Positions 1 through 8,067 of a stretch of DNA of 19,912 bases are shown piece by piece (within the stretch, counting starts at the first letter, position 1; each line of letters starts with the position of its first letter). Origin of the DNA: CAYVDH01 sp964450355 (GTDB taxonomy: Bacteria > Bacteroidota > Bacteroidia > NS11-12g > UBA955); NCBI GenBank assembly GCA_964450355.1, contig CAYVDH010000052.1, forward strand, positions 1 to 19,912, given 5' to 3'. A program made the position numbers and the translations under genes. The notes under the pieces are model-generated. The model had not been told where the DNA came from. It made no database searches and saw only the letters and a program-made list of their open reading frames with translations.

Positions 1-57
1 TAACAACAATTCTACCTCTTTGTATCTACCTTCTATAGCTTCTAATTTTTCTAAAAT
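1..57 (-). CDS. prfA: Peptide chain release factor 1, N-terminal fragment (runs off the window edge)
   Basis: Only the 5' end is present. The minus-strand frame from about position 57 down to 1 reads ILEKLEAIEGRYKEVELLL. This lines up well with the first helix of bacterial RF1, for example VAKLEALHERHEEVQALL as I recall it from E. coli. RF1 terminates translation at UAA and UAG. The frame opens after a TAA at 97-99 and has no ATG, GTG or TTG before the conserved helix. The possible starts are ATT at 55-57, 73-75 or 85-87, or CTG at 88-90. The coordinate given uses the most downstream ATT and is a placeholder. An ATG at 80-82 lies in another frame and is discussed in the findings. The gene follows the propeller-like gene on the same strand and is probably cotranscribed with it. 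The family call is fairly secure for so short a piece; the start is not. Confidence 0.7.
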   Translation of the reverse strand, partial: MLEKLEAIEGRYKEVELLL

Positions 58-101
58 AACTTTCGATTTTAAAATAAACCATAGAATCAGTTTATTTTAA
101 A

Positions 102-905
102 TTAATCATTTTGCAAAATTAAGCTTTCAGAAATTAAAAAAAGAGTTTTTCCTTTCTCAATTCTAAATTGTTTCATTCTGAAAGGAAATAATGGAACAGA
201 TTTTTGGGTTGAAATCACATTTTGCATGTCGTAACTATATACCATTTCGTTTTTCAAATAAAACAATTTAGTGTTGTGTATTTGAAACGACTGGATACTG
301 TCTTTTAATGCAGTTTTTTCGAAATTGCCAAACAGGTCAAAAACATAAAGATTCCCTTGATTCAATAAATATAATTTACTGTTGATATCTACTAATTGTG
401 AAGGCGAAATGATGATGTCTGTAGAAGTCAAATTCAGTGGGTTGCTTTCAAATATTAATTTGTTTTCTTTGTTGATTTTTTTCAGTTTCATATCACTCAT
501 GTCCACCACCCATAATTGATTGTCAAAACTTCGAGCAACAACAGCAGATTGGCTTATTCCTATGGCATTCAAATCTGTTTCACCTCGGTAATTCAACATG
601 TTGTCTAAGTACACTACTTTGCTTTGGTCGCGGTAAAACACATAGATTTCAAAAGGATTGCTTGCATCGATAGAACTAATGCTTCCATATACTTTGAAAT
701 TAGCGGTGGCTATTTTTTTAAATTTATCGTTGTATTTTTCAATGTCATTGTTTGGAGTGATGATGTAAATAAAACCTAGATTATCTGTAGTAAATTGACA
801 ATTTGTTTCAAGTTTTAATGTGTCTAATTTGGATTTAATGCTATCTGTTTGGCCATTTAAAAACAAATTAGTTAGCAGAAAAAAAATGAAAACTATTGAC
901 TTCAT
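102..905 (-). CDS. Conserved exported beta-propeller-like protein of unknown function
   Basis: This is a 267-residue protein with an N-terminal Sec-type signal peptide: a Lys at residue 3, a hydrophobic stretch at residues 4-17, and a probable cut after NGQ at about residue 19. The rest is made of short alternating beta-strand segments such as GFIYIIT, EIYVFYRD, KVVYLDN, QLWVVD, KLYLLNQG, NLYVFDL and KLFYLKN. These recur at blade-like intervals and suggest a propeller-like fold in the periplasm or at the outer membrane. From memory, similar proteins with an xNPFxIxxFYxDxxxVxxLDN segment are common in Bacteroidota and have no assigned function. The gene sits 21 nt downstream of the LpxH-like gene and just upstream of the putative prfA, all on the minus strand, so an operon is likely. 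No catalytic motif is visible. The ATG at 903-905 is the natural start because it places the signal peptide at the N terminus. Confidence 0.8.
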   Translation of the reverse strand: MKSIVFIFFLLTNLFLNGQTDSIKSKLDTLKLETNCQFTTDNLGFIYIITPNNDIEKYNDKFKKIATANFKVYGSISSIDASNPFEIYVFYRDQSKVVYLDNMLNYRGETDLNAIGISQSAVVARSFDNQLWVVDMSDMKLKKINKENKLIFESNPLNLTSTDIIISPSQLVDINSKLYLLNQGNLYVFDLFGNFEKTALKDSIQSFQIHNTKLFYLKNEMVYSYDMQNVISTQKSVPLFPFRMKQFRIEKGKTLFLISESLILQND

Positions 906-926
906 ACAGTGTTATTACTACAAAAA

Positions 927-1691
927 TTAGACCTCAAATTTTTTTAACTCCATGTTGTTGCCATCAAATACAGCATAAGTAAAATAATTGACCCATTCAC
1001 CTAAATTAATGTATCTTGAATTGTTGCTGAGTTCAATGTTTAAAGGCAAGTGTCGATGTCCACAAACAAAGTAGTCAATGTGTTGATGTTTAAGATGTTC
1101 CAAACAAAATTGTGTGATAAATTCTTTGTCATCGCCCAAATAATTTTTATCTGCTCCCGTTTGTTCTTTTTGAATTCTGCTTGATTTTGATAAATATTTA
1201 GCTAAGCCAGCCCCAATTCGAGGATGTAAAAACGCAAACAATTTAATGGCCCAATAACTTCTAAATAATTTTCGAATAAGCTTGTACATTTTGTCTCCAG
1301 GGCCTATTCCATCTCCATGGTGCATGAATATTTTTTTGGCATTTCTTTCAATCACTAATTCATCTGAAATGACAGTTAAACCAATTTCTTTTTCTAAGTA
1401 ACCAAAAGTCCACATGTCGTGATTGCCTTTAAAGAGGGTTATTTTTACTCCATTGTCCGATAATTCAGATAATTTTCCAAGAAAACGAGTGTATCCCTTG
1501 GGAACTACATCTTTGTACTCGAACCAAAAATCAAATAAATCACCCAAAAGATACAATTCACTGACTTGAGATTTGATGCTGTCTAACCAAAGACACAATA
1601 ACTTTTCACGCTTTAATGAATCCTCAAAATTAGGAACACCTAAATGAAAATCAGAAGCAAAATAAATGTGTTTAGGTTGGTTTGAAATCAC
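927..1691 (-). CDS. lpxH: UDP-2,3-diacylglucosamine diphosphatase, LpxH-type metallophosphoesterase
   Basis: This enzyme hydrolyses UDP-2,3-diacylglucosamine to lipid X and UMP, the fourth step of lipid A synthesis, at the cytoplasmic face of the inner membrane. All the calcineurin-like metal-binding motifs are present in the 254 residues: DFH (D14, H16), GDLFD (D51, D54), GNHD (N91, H92, D93), HHGDG (H125, H126, D128) and GHRH (H213, H215). Between the last two motifs lies a basic and hydrophobic helical segment (about 135-173, containing FLHPRIG). It resembles the LpxH lid that binds the acyl chains and the membrane. The length fits LpxH, usually about 240 residues. The start is GTG at 1689-1691; a TAnnTTTG box ends only 4 nt upstream of it, so the transcript may be leaderless. 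The propeller-like gene follows after 21 nt. The alternative is the related LpxH2/LpxG phosphoesterase branch, which has the same activity. Confidence 0.87.
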   Translation of the reverse strand: MISNQPKHIYFASDFHLGVPNFEDSLKREKLLCLWLDSIKSQVSELYLLGDLFDFWFEYKDVVPKGYTRFLGKLSELSDNGVKITLFKGNHDMWTFGYLEKEIGLTVISDELVIERNAKKIFMHHGDGIGPGDKMYKLIRKLFRSYWAIKLFAFLHPRIGAGLAKYLSKSSRIQKEQTGADKNYLGDDKEFITQFCLEHLKHQHIDYFVCGHRHLPLNIELSNNSRYINLGEWVNYFTYAVFDGNNMELKKFEV

Positions 1692-1695
1692 CCTT

Positions 1696-1703
1696 CAAAG
1701 ATA
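1696..1703 (-). promoter_or_regulatory. Bacteroidota -7 promoter box for the lpxH operon
   Basis: On the minus strand this site reads TATCTTTG, an exact match to the TAnnTTTG -7 consensus of the Bacteroidota primary sigma factor. Four bases separate it from the GTG start of the LpxH gene, so transcription would begin at or next to the start codon. No clear TTG -33 element was found 17-23 bases upstream, which lowers confidence. Confidence 0.45.
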
Positions 1704-1790
1704 AAAATTTAAACTTAATTACCCATCTAAATAATAAATGATGAGGTTAAAACAATATTTTATTTTTTTTGATGTTAATACTTTGATGAT

Positions 1791-1818
1791 TTGAAAAAAT
1801 AAAAATAAACTAAATTTG
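1791..1818 (+). promoter_or_regulatory. Promoter of the transglycosylase-transporter operon
   Basis: A TTG at 1791-1793 and TAAATTTG at 1811-1818 are separated by 17 bases, matching the Bacteroidota -33/-7 arrangement. The predicted transcription start is near 1823, giving a leader of about 13 nt before the TTG start codon at 1836. A second TTTG at 1782-1785 could serve as the -33 element with wider spacing. The site lies in the 144-nt gap between the divergent lpxH and transglycosylase genes. No terminator or other structure was seen in that gap. Confidence 0.55.
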
Positions 1819-1835
1819 ACCAAAAATTAAAAAAA

Positions 1836-3113
1836 TTGAAGAATAAAGTAACTATAATCATCCTTTTGCTGTTTTTGAAATTCAATTCCATCATTGCTAA
1901 CGACTCCTTGTATATCACCGATATCTATTTTCAAAAATTATTAAAAACAAATTCTTCTGTACCAATATTTTACAATGAACAAGTAAAACAACAAATAGGA
2001 GTGTATTTGAAAAATCACATGGGTAAAACCACCCAATTAATTGGAAAAACTCAATATTATTATCAATTGTACTCCAATGAATTTGAAAAAGCAGGTGTTC
2101 CTATTCAATTGTTCCTTACAATGGCAGCCACTAGCGAATCAAATTTATTGTTTGCCGACCAAGATGGTGCAACAGGATTGTGGCCACTAAGTTATATCAG
2201 TGCTAAAAAATACCAATTGACAACCAACAGCTATGTTGACGAAAGAAAAAATCCAACGAAAAGTGCTCAAGTAGCTGCCAAATATTTTTCGGATTTAAAT
2301 GTCATTTACATGGATTGGCTGAAAAGCTTAGCTGCATTCAGAGCTGGGCCAATTAACATGAACATGGCAATACACAAATCTGGCAATAGCTTGGATTATT
2401 CTAAAATCCACAATCAATTGTCTTCAGAATATCAAAAAACAGTAGTAAATTACATGGCGTTTTGGTACATTTGGAATTACTACAACGAACACAGATTGGT
2501 TCCTATTAAATTTAAATTACCCGATGCAGATTCTGTTCATGTTCAAAGAGAAATTAGCATCTCAGCAATAGCTTATCAATTGAATTTGTCAGAAGAACTA
2601 TTAAATCAAATGAATTCGGAATTAAGATTAGCCATTGTCCCTACTTTTTATAACCAAACCGGATTTAAATTACCAAAAGAAAAAATGGCAGAATACAAAG
2701 AAAAATTGATTCTTTTATTTCCTCCTATTTTAGTGAATGATACAACAATAAAGGACACTTTGATTTTAGATGATGACCCCAGCCACATCAATTATTCTAA
2801 AAAGAAAATCCCTAATGACGAAGCTCAAATTGGAGATGAGTCTGACGAAGACGAAACACCCAAAGTTAAAACAAATAAAAATGAAAAAGTAAGTCTCATT
2901 TATAAAGTAAAAAAAGGAGATGGTTTGCTCCTTATTGCCGATTTATTTGATTGTAAAGTATCCGATATAAGAAAATGGAATGGCATGAAAAAAGACGTCA
3001 TTTTCACTGGTCAAAAATTGAAAATAATGGTGCCTAAATCAAAACTTGCTCAATACAAAAAAATCAATTCAATGAGCACAGCTCAAAAGAAAAAATTGGC
3101 AAAAAGAAGCTGA
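1836..3113 (+). CDS. MltD-like membrane-bound lytic murein transglycosylase with LysM domain
   Basis: The product cleaves the MurNAc-GlcNAc bond of peptidoglycan in the periplasm and forms 1,6-anhydro ends. An N-terminal hydrophobic signal segment (residues 4-21) comes first. A goose-type SLT domain (about 75-215) carries the catalytic Glu of the SES motif (E101), followed by GATGLW (111-116) and the family-typical AAFRAGP (166-172, usually AAYNAGP). A charged linker (about 325-350, rich in Asp and Glu) leads to one C-terminal LysM domain (354-400, ending GQKLKIMVP) that binds peptidoglycan. The length of 425 residues is normal for one LysM copy. The start is TTG at 1836-1838, chosen because it gives a complete signal peptide just below a good promoter. 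The stop codon overlaps the ATG of the transporter gene (TGATG at 3111-3115), so translation is probably coupled. GLWPLS replaces the usual GLWQFM, a small departure beside the active site. Confidence 0.87.
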   Translation: MKNKVTIIILLLFLKFNSIIANDSLYITDIYFQKLLKTNSSVPIFYNEQVKQQIGVYLKNHMGKTTQLIGKTQYYYQLYSNEFEKAGVPIQLFLTMAATSESNLLFADQDGATGLWPLSYISAKKYQLTTNSYVDERKNPTKSAQVAAKYFSDLNVIYMDWLKSLAAFRAGPINMNMAIHKSGNSLDYSKIHNQLSSEYQKTVVNYMAFWYIWNYYNEHRLVPIKFKLPDADSVHVQREISISAIAYQLNLSEELLNQMNSELRLAIVPTFYNQTGFKLPKEKMAEYKEKLILLFPPILVNDTTIKDTLILDDDPSHINYSKKKIPNDEAQIGDESDEDETPKVKTNKNEKVSLIYKVKKGDGLLLIADLFDCKVSDIRKWNGMKKDVIFTGQKLKIMVPKSKLAQYKKINSMSTAQKKKLAKRS

Positions 3114-4576
3114 TGAATTTAGGATTTAAAAAAATTAAAACTGCTCAACTATTAGGCTCTTTGCCTGGGTTATTGCTGTACCTTAGCGCTTTCATTTTTC
3201 CCCAATTATATCCTGTTCCACAGACTTTTATGATTGCATTAGGAATAGCTGCGTTGATGATTAATTTGTGGATTGCTGAACCCATTCCTATTTGGTTGAC
3301 TTCTCTTTTGCCTCTTGTTTTATTGCCTCTTCATGGTGTTTTTGAAATAAACTCTGCCTTAGCAAATTATTACAGTAAAAACATTCTCTTGTTCTTTGGG
3401 GGATTTATATTGGCTTACAGCATCGAAAAATGGAACCTTCATCAAAGGTTTGCCTATAAATTATTGTCTTTAACAGGAAGCAATCCTAAAGGAATAGTAT
3501 TAGGAACCATGATTTCTACATTTACTATCAGCATGTGGATTAGCAATACAGCTACCGCCATCATGATTTTGCCTGTAGTGATGTCTATTGTTAAAATAGC
3601 CCAAAAAGAAGTGAATGTGGATTTAAAGCCATTTTACATTTGTCTGACTCTTGGTGTAGCCTACGGTGCCAATATTGGAGGCATAGCAACACTAATTGGC
3701 ACTCCTCCTAATTTGGTTTACAAAGGCTATGTACAAGAATTGCTCAAGTCTGATATTAGTTTTTTACAATGGATGTTGTTTGCTTTTCCTATTGCCATTT
3801 TAATGCTGTGGTTAAGTTATTGGCTAATGACTAACTTTATTTTTAAAATGGATAAAACACCATTACCCGAAGTCGCCAAATTTTTAGATGAACAAACTTA
3901 TGTCAAAGCAAAATTATCAAGCACTGAAAAACGAGTTTTATTGATTTTTGGATTGGCTGTGTTTTTTTGGATTTTTTTGCAACCTGTTAATGCCTTAATA
4001 AAATTATTGGGTTTAGGTTTTAAACTCGAAGAACACAGCATTGCATTGTTTTTTGGTTTTTTACTTTTTATTGTCCCTTCTGGTAGTTCTAAAGAAAAAC
4101 AATTGATACATTTAAAAGATTTAAAATACATCAGTTGGGATATATTGATTCTTTTTGGAGGTGGATTATGTATGGCAAAAGGGCTTGAGGCAACGGGTGT
4201 AATTACTTGGTTTGGAGAAATCATACACCATGGTTTTTCGGATAATTTTTATTTACTCAGTTTTTTGTTGATTTTAACTGCTTTATTCCTCACCGAATTA
4301 ATGAGTAATGTGGCATTAACCCAAATTTTTATTCCTGTTATTTTTGGAGTTTGCTCGTCCATTGGATTAGAAAATCCACATCAATTAGGTGTTCCAGTCA
4401 CAATAGCAGCGAGTTTTGCGTTTATGTTCCCTATAAGCACGCCTCCCAATGCAGTAGTATATAGCAGTGGATTAATTAAAATAAAAGACATGGTAAAAGC
4501 TGGAATTATACTTAATATTGTTGGAGTATTTATATTATGGTTAAGCAGTCTATATATTTTGCCTTATCTGTTTTGA
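3113..4576 (+). CDS. SLC13/DASS family anion:cation symporter
   Basis: This is a polytopic inner-membrane protein of 487 residues with about ten or more hydrophobic helices and the two-fold repeat expected of divalent anion:Na+ symporters. The first half has the ion- and substrate-binding SNT motif (S144-N145-T146) followed by GTPPN (196-200). The second half has SNV (S398-N399-V400) followed by STPPN (442-446). Typical family members have SNT in both halves; here the second Thr is Val. Members carry di- and tricarboxylates, sulfate or phosphate, and the substrate cannot be read from the sequence. The ATG at 3113-3115 overlaps the upstream transglycosylase stop. The last 40 nt also encode, in another frame, the signal peptide of the next lipoprotein gene. 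The family call is secure, the substrate unknown. Confidence 0.88.
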   Translation: MNLGFKKIKTAQLLGSLPGLLLYLSAFIFPQLYPVPQTFMIALGIAALMINLWIAEPIPIWLTSLLPLVLLPLHGVFEINSALANYYSKNILLFFGGFILAYSIEKWNLHQRFAYKLLSLTGSNPKGIVLGTMISTFTISMWISNTATAIMILPVVMSIVKIAQKEVNVDLKPFYICLTLGVAYGANIGGIATLIGTPPNLVYKGYVQELLKSDISFLQWMLFAFPIAILMLWLSYWLMTNFIFKMDKTPLPEVAKFLDEQTYVKAKLSSTEKRVLLIFGLAVFFWIFLQPVNALIKLLGLGFKLEEHSIALFFGFLLFIVPSGSSKEKQLIHLKDLKYISWDILILFGGGLCMAKGLEATGVITWFGEIIHHGFSDNFYLLSFLLILTALFLTELMSNVALTQIFIPVIFGVCSSIGLENPHQLGVPVTIAASFAFMFPISTPPNAVVYSSGLIKIKDMVKAGIILNIVGVFILWLSSLYILPYLF

Positions 4577-5175
4577 TGTTGCTTGGATGTAATTCCAACA
4601 ACAACCAAGTTGTTACTTCTGAAGAAACAAGCATTAACGATTCCATCAAATTGACTTCGTATCAATATGAAATTATTAGAAAAAGACAAAAGAAAAACAA
4701 TAATTTAATAAAAAATGGGGTCATCGAACAAGACAGTTTGATTCGTTTTAAAGGGTTAATGTATTTTGATGTTGACTCTACTTACATTGTAAAAGCCAAA
4801 GTTGAAAAATTAACTCCTTCTGTTGTTACTTTCGGAACTACATCCAATGAAAATAGGTCGTATTATAAATTCCTAAAATTAACTTTCCCCTTAAATGGAG
4901 TTGAAAATATACTATATGCCTACATTGAGAATCCTCAAAATCCAACTGATTTGTTCATTCCTTTTAAAGATTTAAGCAACAATAATACAACTTATGGTGC
5001 TGGCAGATACATGGATTTAAAATACAAAGGTGAGGAGACTTTTATTTTATTAGATTTTAATTATGCATACAATCCATATTGCCATTACAACCACCACTAC
5101 AGTTGTCCAATAGTTCCATTTGAAAACCACTTAAAAACAGAAATCAATGCAGGAGAAAAAAAGTTGTATAATTAA
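4537..5175 (+). CDS. Lipoprotein of unknown function
   Basis: This 212-residue protein begins with a short lipoprotein signal peptide (hydrophobic residues 6-17) ending in the lipobox LLGC, with the lipidated Cys at position 18. An Asn- and Ser-rich tether follows, so it is predicted to be membrane anchored. The mature part has no domain I recognise; it contains a His- and Tyr-rich patch near residues 186-192 (CHYNHHYSC), which could bind a metal or form a disulfide. The chosen ATG (4537-4539) lies inside the transporter gene. A later ATG at 4576-4578 overlaps the transporter stop as TGATG, but it would leave only five residues before the Cys, too few for a signal peptide. The gene is cotranscribed with its neighbours; the small exported protein starts 4 nt after its stop. 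Confidence 0.72.
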   Translation: MVKQSIYFALSVLMLLGCNSNNNQVVTSEETSINDSIKLTSYQYEIIRKRQKKNNNLIKNGVIEQDSLIRFKGLMYFDVDSTYIVKAKVEKLTPSVVTFGTTSNENRSYYKFLKLTFPLNGVENILYAYIENPQNPTDLFIPFKDLSNNNTTYGAGRYMDLKYKGEETFILLDFNYAYNPYCHYNHHYSCPIVPFENHLKTEINAGEKKLYN

Positions 5176-5179
5176 ACTC

Positions 5180-5611
5180 GTGAAAACTACATCAGCCCTC
5201 ATTTTTATATTAATTAGCCAATGGCTTACTGCTCAAAGCAAGTCTTTGCACCTAAGATTTAATGACAACGACCTTAAAGATTACTCCATAAAAGACGGAG
5301 GGAAACTGCATTTTATTGATAAATACGGAAACAAAATAAGCAGAAACATAATGATTCTATCTGATACCAGTTTTATTACTCTAAATTTTTTCTTGGAAAC
5401 CGAAGATACCCTATTTTTATCAGACATTTCAATGGTAAGAAATAGGACAATATCGCGTAAACATTTAAGAAGGAGTTTTTTTTATGGTTTTATACCCTAT
5501 GTTGGGGCTGTTCTGTCTCCCATCCAATTCGTTAAGTTTATTGTAGCTCAAAGGTATTTCCCCGTAGAAGCTATAAAAATAGAGCTAATTCCTGCTAATA
5601 CTTCGAATTAA
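5180..5611 (+). CDS. Small exported protein of unknown function
   Basis: Starting at the GTG at 5180-5182 gives a 143-residue protein with a clean Sec signal peptide (Lys at residue 2, hydrophobic core at 6-16, probable cut after TAQ at 19). An in-frame ATG at 5147 would add 11 residues with a charged KK pair and overlap the lipoprotein gene by 29 nt. The GTG lies 4 nt after the lipoprotein stop and is the better start. The mature protein is basic in its C-terminal half (RTISRKHLRRS), followed by a hydrophobic stretch with FIPYVGAVLSPIQFVKFIV that could be a membrane segment. No known domain was recognised. This is the last gene of the plus-strand operon. Its stop overlaps the stop of the convergent T9SS-secreted gene by 4 nt, leaving no room for an intergenic terminator. 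Confidence 0.65.
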   Translation: MKTTSALIFILISQWLTAQSKSLHLRFNDNDLKDYSIKDGGKLHFIDKYGNKISRNIMILSDTSFITLNFFLETEDTLFLSDISMVRNRTISRKHLRRSFFYGFIPYVGAVLSPIQFVKFIVAQRYFPVEAIKIELIPANTSN

Positions 5612-8067
5612 TACGACACTATTTTTTTAGTGACAACCATTCCATTGCTCAATGTAATTTTAACAAATTGCATTCCTTTTACCTCGTTATTTAAGTTAAT
5701 TTGTATGCTGTTACTGTTAATGTTGGTGTCACTAGTGTATATTGTTTGACCAGTGGCATTAAAAACTTCTACTTTATGAATAATGTACAATGAATTTTGT
5801 ATAGTCAGAAATTTGGAATAGGGATTTGGGAATAAGTTAAAATCCTCTACTATGGTTTGTTTGATGTTTGTAGAAGGTAAGGTGCTGCAATAAGTATCGT
5901 TGCTCTTGCCTGCAAAATTGTTGTCGTAATATACCGTTGCTGTGTTTTTAATTAACTCACCACTAGTTATATTTTTAGTTAATATTTTGAATCCTATGTA
6001 TGCTCCACTGTTTAAATTCTCATAGTTTTTGCTTGGATTAGGCATTAGATTGATTTGGTTGAATCGCCACACAATGATACCTACATATAGATTGTTTGGG
6101 TCCGTATGAATCTCTGTAGTATAATTTTTATTGCTTCCTGTTTCTTGTATTTCAGAGATGTCTAAATTCAGGTCTATGGAGTCGGTAACAACTGCACTAT
6201 ACACCGTGTCGTTCGTAAAATTGTTAAATACAATGTCGTATCTAATTTGATCGTTGTTGTTTATATATGAAATAGAATCTCCAAGTTTTGGTGAAGGGGT
6301 AATGAATTTGTTAAAAGCTTTTGCATTAGAAGTGCTTTGTTGAGTTAATGAGTCGCTGTCGTCTAAAATAAAAGAATTCACTCCATTGCTGATGGTAGCC
6401 GTTGCTTGTGTTAATATTTGATTGGTGTCGCTGTTGATGCTGCTATACGATGCTAATCCAGAGTAGGTGAATGTTTGTCGTTCTCCAGGCTTAAGGTTGG
6501 AATAGTTCCAATTGTATATGGAATCATTAACTGAATTGCCAACTGGGTTTGCAAAAACAGAGCTCAACCATTTTCTTTTCCTTAATCTGAGGCTTCCATT
6601 TACAGTGTTTGAACCTACATTTTCACAAACGACAATGTAATTTACTCTTTTACCTTTTTGCAAATAATCTCCCTTAGGAGAATATATACTGATTCTAATG
6701 TCGTTAATGTTCGGTTTTAAAATCAATGGAAATTGAATGCTATCCATGTATTTCCCCGAAGCAATGGTTTTTGTTACTGTAGTGTCTGCACAAGAGCTAC
6801 GGGTGTAATTTTTAGGTGGTTTTGTTTCGTATTTTATTGCAGTTGAATTAGGTACAAGTGTCTCAGCATAACCATCTTCGTTTGTAAAAAGAATTCTGTT
6901 GATGTTGGAGATTTTGATGAATTGTTTTCTTATTGGTTTTTCATTGCTTTCTTTAATGCAATTGTTATTCGCATCATTGTACACTTTTATGAGTATGATG
7001 CTTGCATTTCTATTTAATCTGGCAATGCTGTATTTCGATCGCAGCCAAATACTGAATTTGTTGTTAGTAAATCCCGAAGCATACAAGAAATTTCTGGTAG
7101 TAGTAATCAAATCGCAATTGGTAAAATTAAGGGTATAATCATCCCAATCTACAGTACTAGGTTTGTATTTTAGTACTTTAGAAAATGAGGCATTTGAATT
7201 GATTTTAAATGTACCTGCAAGAGTTAGGCTTCCGTCATAAATCAAAAATGAATTGATTTTATAAATGCTGTCAATATTGCTTTTTATTGGCTTAAATACA
7301 TCGTTCGATTCCATGTAAATTCGCCTATCAGAGTGGATGTATAGTGAGTTTCCGTTGTATGCTAAATGTTGAATGTTACCAGGTGTATTTGCAAATGTTT
7401 CATGTCTATTGAACTCATTGTAAACATACAAATACATGGATGATACGGTATTTATTTTAGTAAATGTTCCAGCAAATGCAATGGATGTGTCAGTGGCTTT
7501 AGCACTGGTCACTGTGTTGTTAGGGTAACATGCAGGACAATTTTTAAAATAATCTGAAAATGTCAATCCATTGTGTTTACTGATATACCTGTTGGTATCG
7601 CTATTTATTAAATTGAAATTACCTACCAATACAAGGCTGTTTTTATACACTTCCATGTCTTCAATTCCTGCATTAGATAAGTTGAGTTTATAAAAGTTGC
7701 CTACGCCTTCCCAATTTCCATTTCTGAACCTTACTAAAGCATTGTAAGCGCCATTGTCAAAATTAAAATAACCGCTCACATACACCATGCCTAAGTATAT
7801 TTTAATGTCAGTAATTTCAGCATTTCTACTCAAGGTCAATTCGGGCAACTTATACCATATTTTTCCGTTGAACAAACTCACAATGAATTTGGATTTTGTA
7901 GTGTCGTTATTTGAATGAGAAACAGAGATGATTTGTTGGTTGTCTGATTCTAAAATGATTGTTTGGTTTTCATTGTAAATTCCTTCGGGATACCATACTT
8001 GTGCATTTGCATTGTTTGATAATAAAACAATAAATACAAAGATAAATGAGCTTGTTTTTAAATTCAT
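5608..8067 (-). CDS. Large T9SS-secreted propeller protein with SdrD B-like and CARDB/DUF11-like regions
   Basis: This 819-residue protein has a signal peptide (cut near NAQ, residue 23) and a C-terminal T9SS type A sorting domain (about 743-819) with NLFPNPYS at the start and a KKIVSY end, so it is exported across the outer membrane and likely kept on the surface. Residues 24-345 contain repeated propeller-like units of the form VGNFNLIN...YISKHNG, FAGTFTKIN...YLYVYNE and LAGTFKINS...VLKYKPS. Residues 356-447 resemble an SdrD B-like domain, with NDANNNCIKE suggesting a calcium site and GYAETLVPN near its end. Residues 455-720 look like the DUF11/DUF7619-type region found before T9SS tails. 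The ATG overlaps the anti-sigma stop as ATGA (8064-8067), so translation is coupled. It may be a target or an input of that signalling pair. Its ligand is unknown. Confidence 0.82.
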   Translation of the reverse strand: MNLKTSSFIFVFIVLLSNNANAQVWYPEGIYNENQTIILESDNQQIISVSHSNNDTTKSKFIVSLFNGKIWYKLPELTLSRNAEITDIKIYLGMVYVSGYFNFDNGAYNALVRFRNGNWEGVGNFYKLNLSNAGIEDMEVYKNSLVLVGNFNLINSDTNRYISKHNGLTFSDYFKNCPACYPNNTVTSAKATDTSIAFAGTFTKINTVSSMYLYVYNEFNRHETFANTPGNIQHLAYNGNSLYIHSDRRIYMESNDVFKPIKSNIDSIYKINSFLIYDGSLTLAGTFKINSNASFSKVLKYKPSTVDWDDYTLNFTNCDLITTTRNFLYASGFTNNKFSIWLRSKYSIARLNRNASIILIKVYNDANNNCIKESNEKPIRKQFIKISNINRILFTNEDGYAETLVPNSTAIKYETKPPKNYTRSSCADTTVTKTIASGKYMDSIQFPLILKPNINDIRISIYSPKGDYLQKGKRVNYIVVCENVGSNTVNGSLRLRKRKWLSSVFANPVGNSVNDSIYNWNYSNLKPGERQTFTYSGLASYSSINSDTNQILTQATATISNGVNSFILDDSDSLTQQSTSNAKAFNKFITPSPKLGDSISYINNNDQIRYDIVFNNFTNDTVYSAVVTDSIDLNLDISEIQETGSNKNYTTEIHTDPNNLYVGIIVWRFNQINLMPNPSKNYENLNSGAYIGFKILTKNITSGELIKNTATVYYDNNFAGKSNDTYCSTLPSTNIKQTIVEDFNLFPNPYSKFLTIQNSLYIIHKVEVFNATGQTIYTSDTNINSNSIQINLNNEVKGMQFVKITLSNGMVVTKKIVSY

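Noticed and set aside
3898..4224. Minus-strand 108-codon open frame inside the SLC13 gene
   Set aside because: It lies fully antisense to a gene with clear conserved motifs and its translation shows no domain or signal.
5147..5179. Upstream ATG start for the small exported protein
   Set aside because: It overlaps the lipoprotein gene and would put charged residues ahead of a complete signal peptide that begins at the GTG at 5180.
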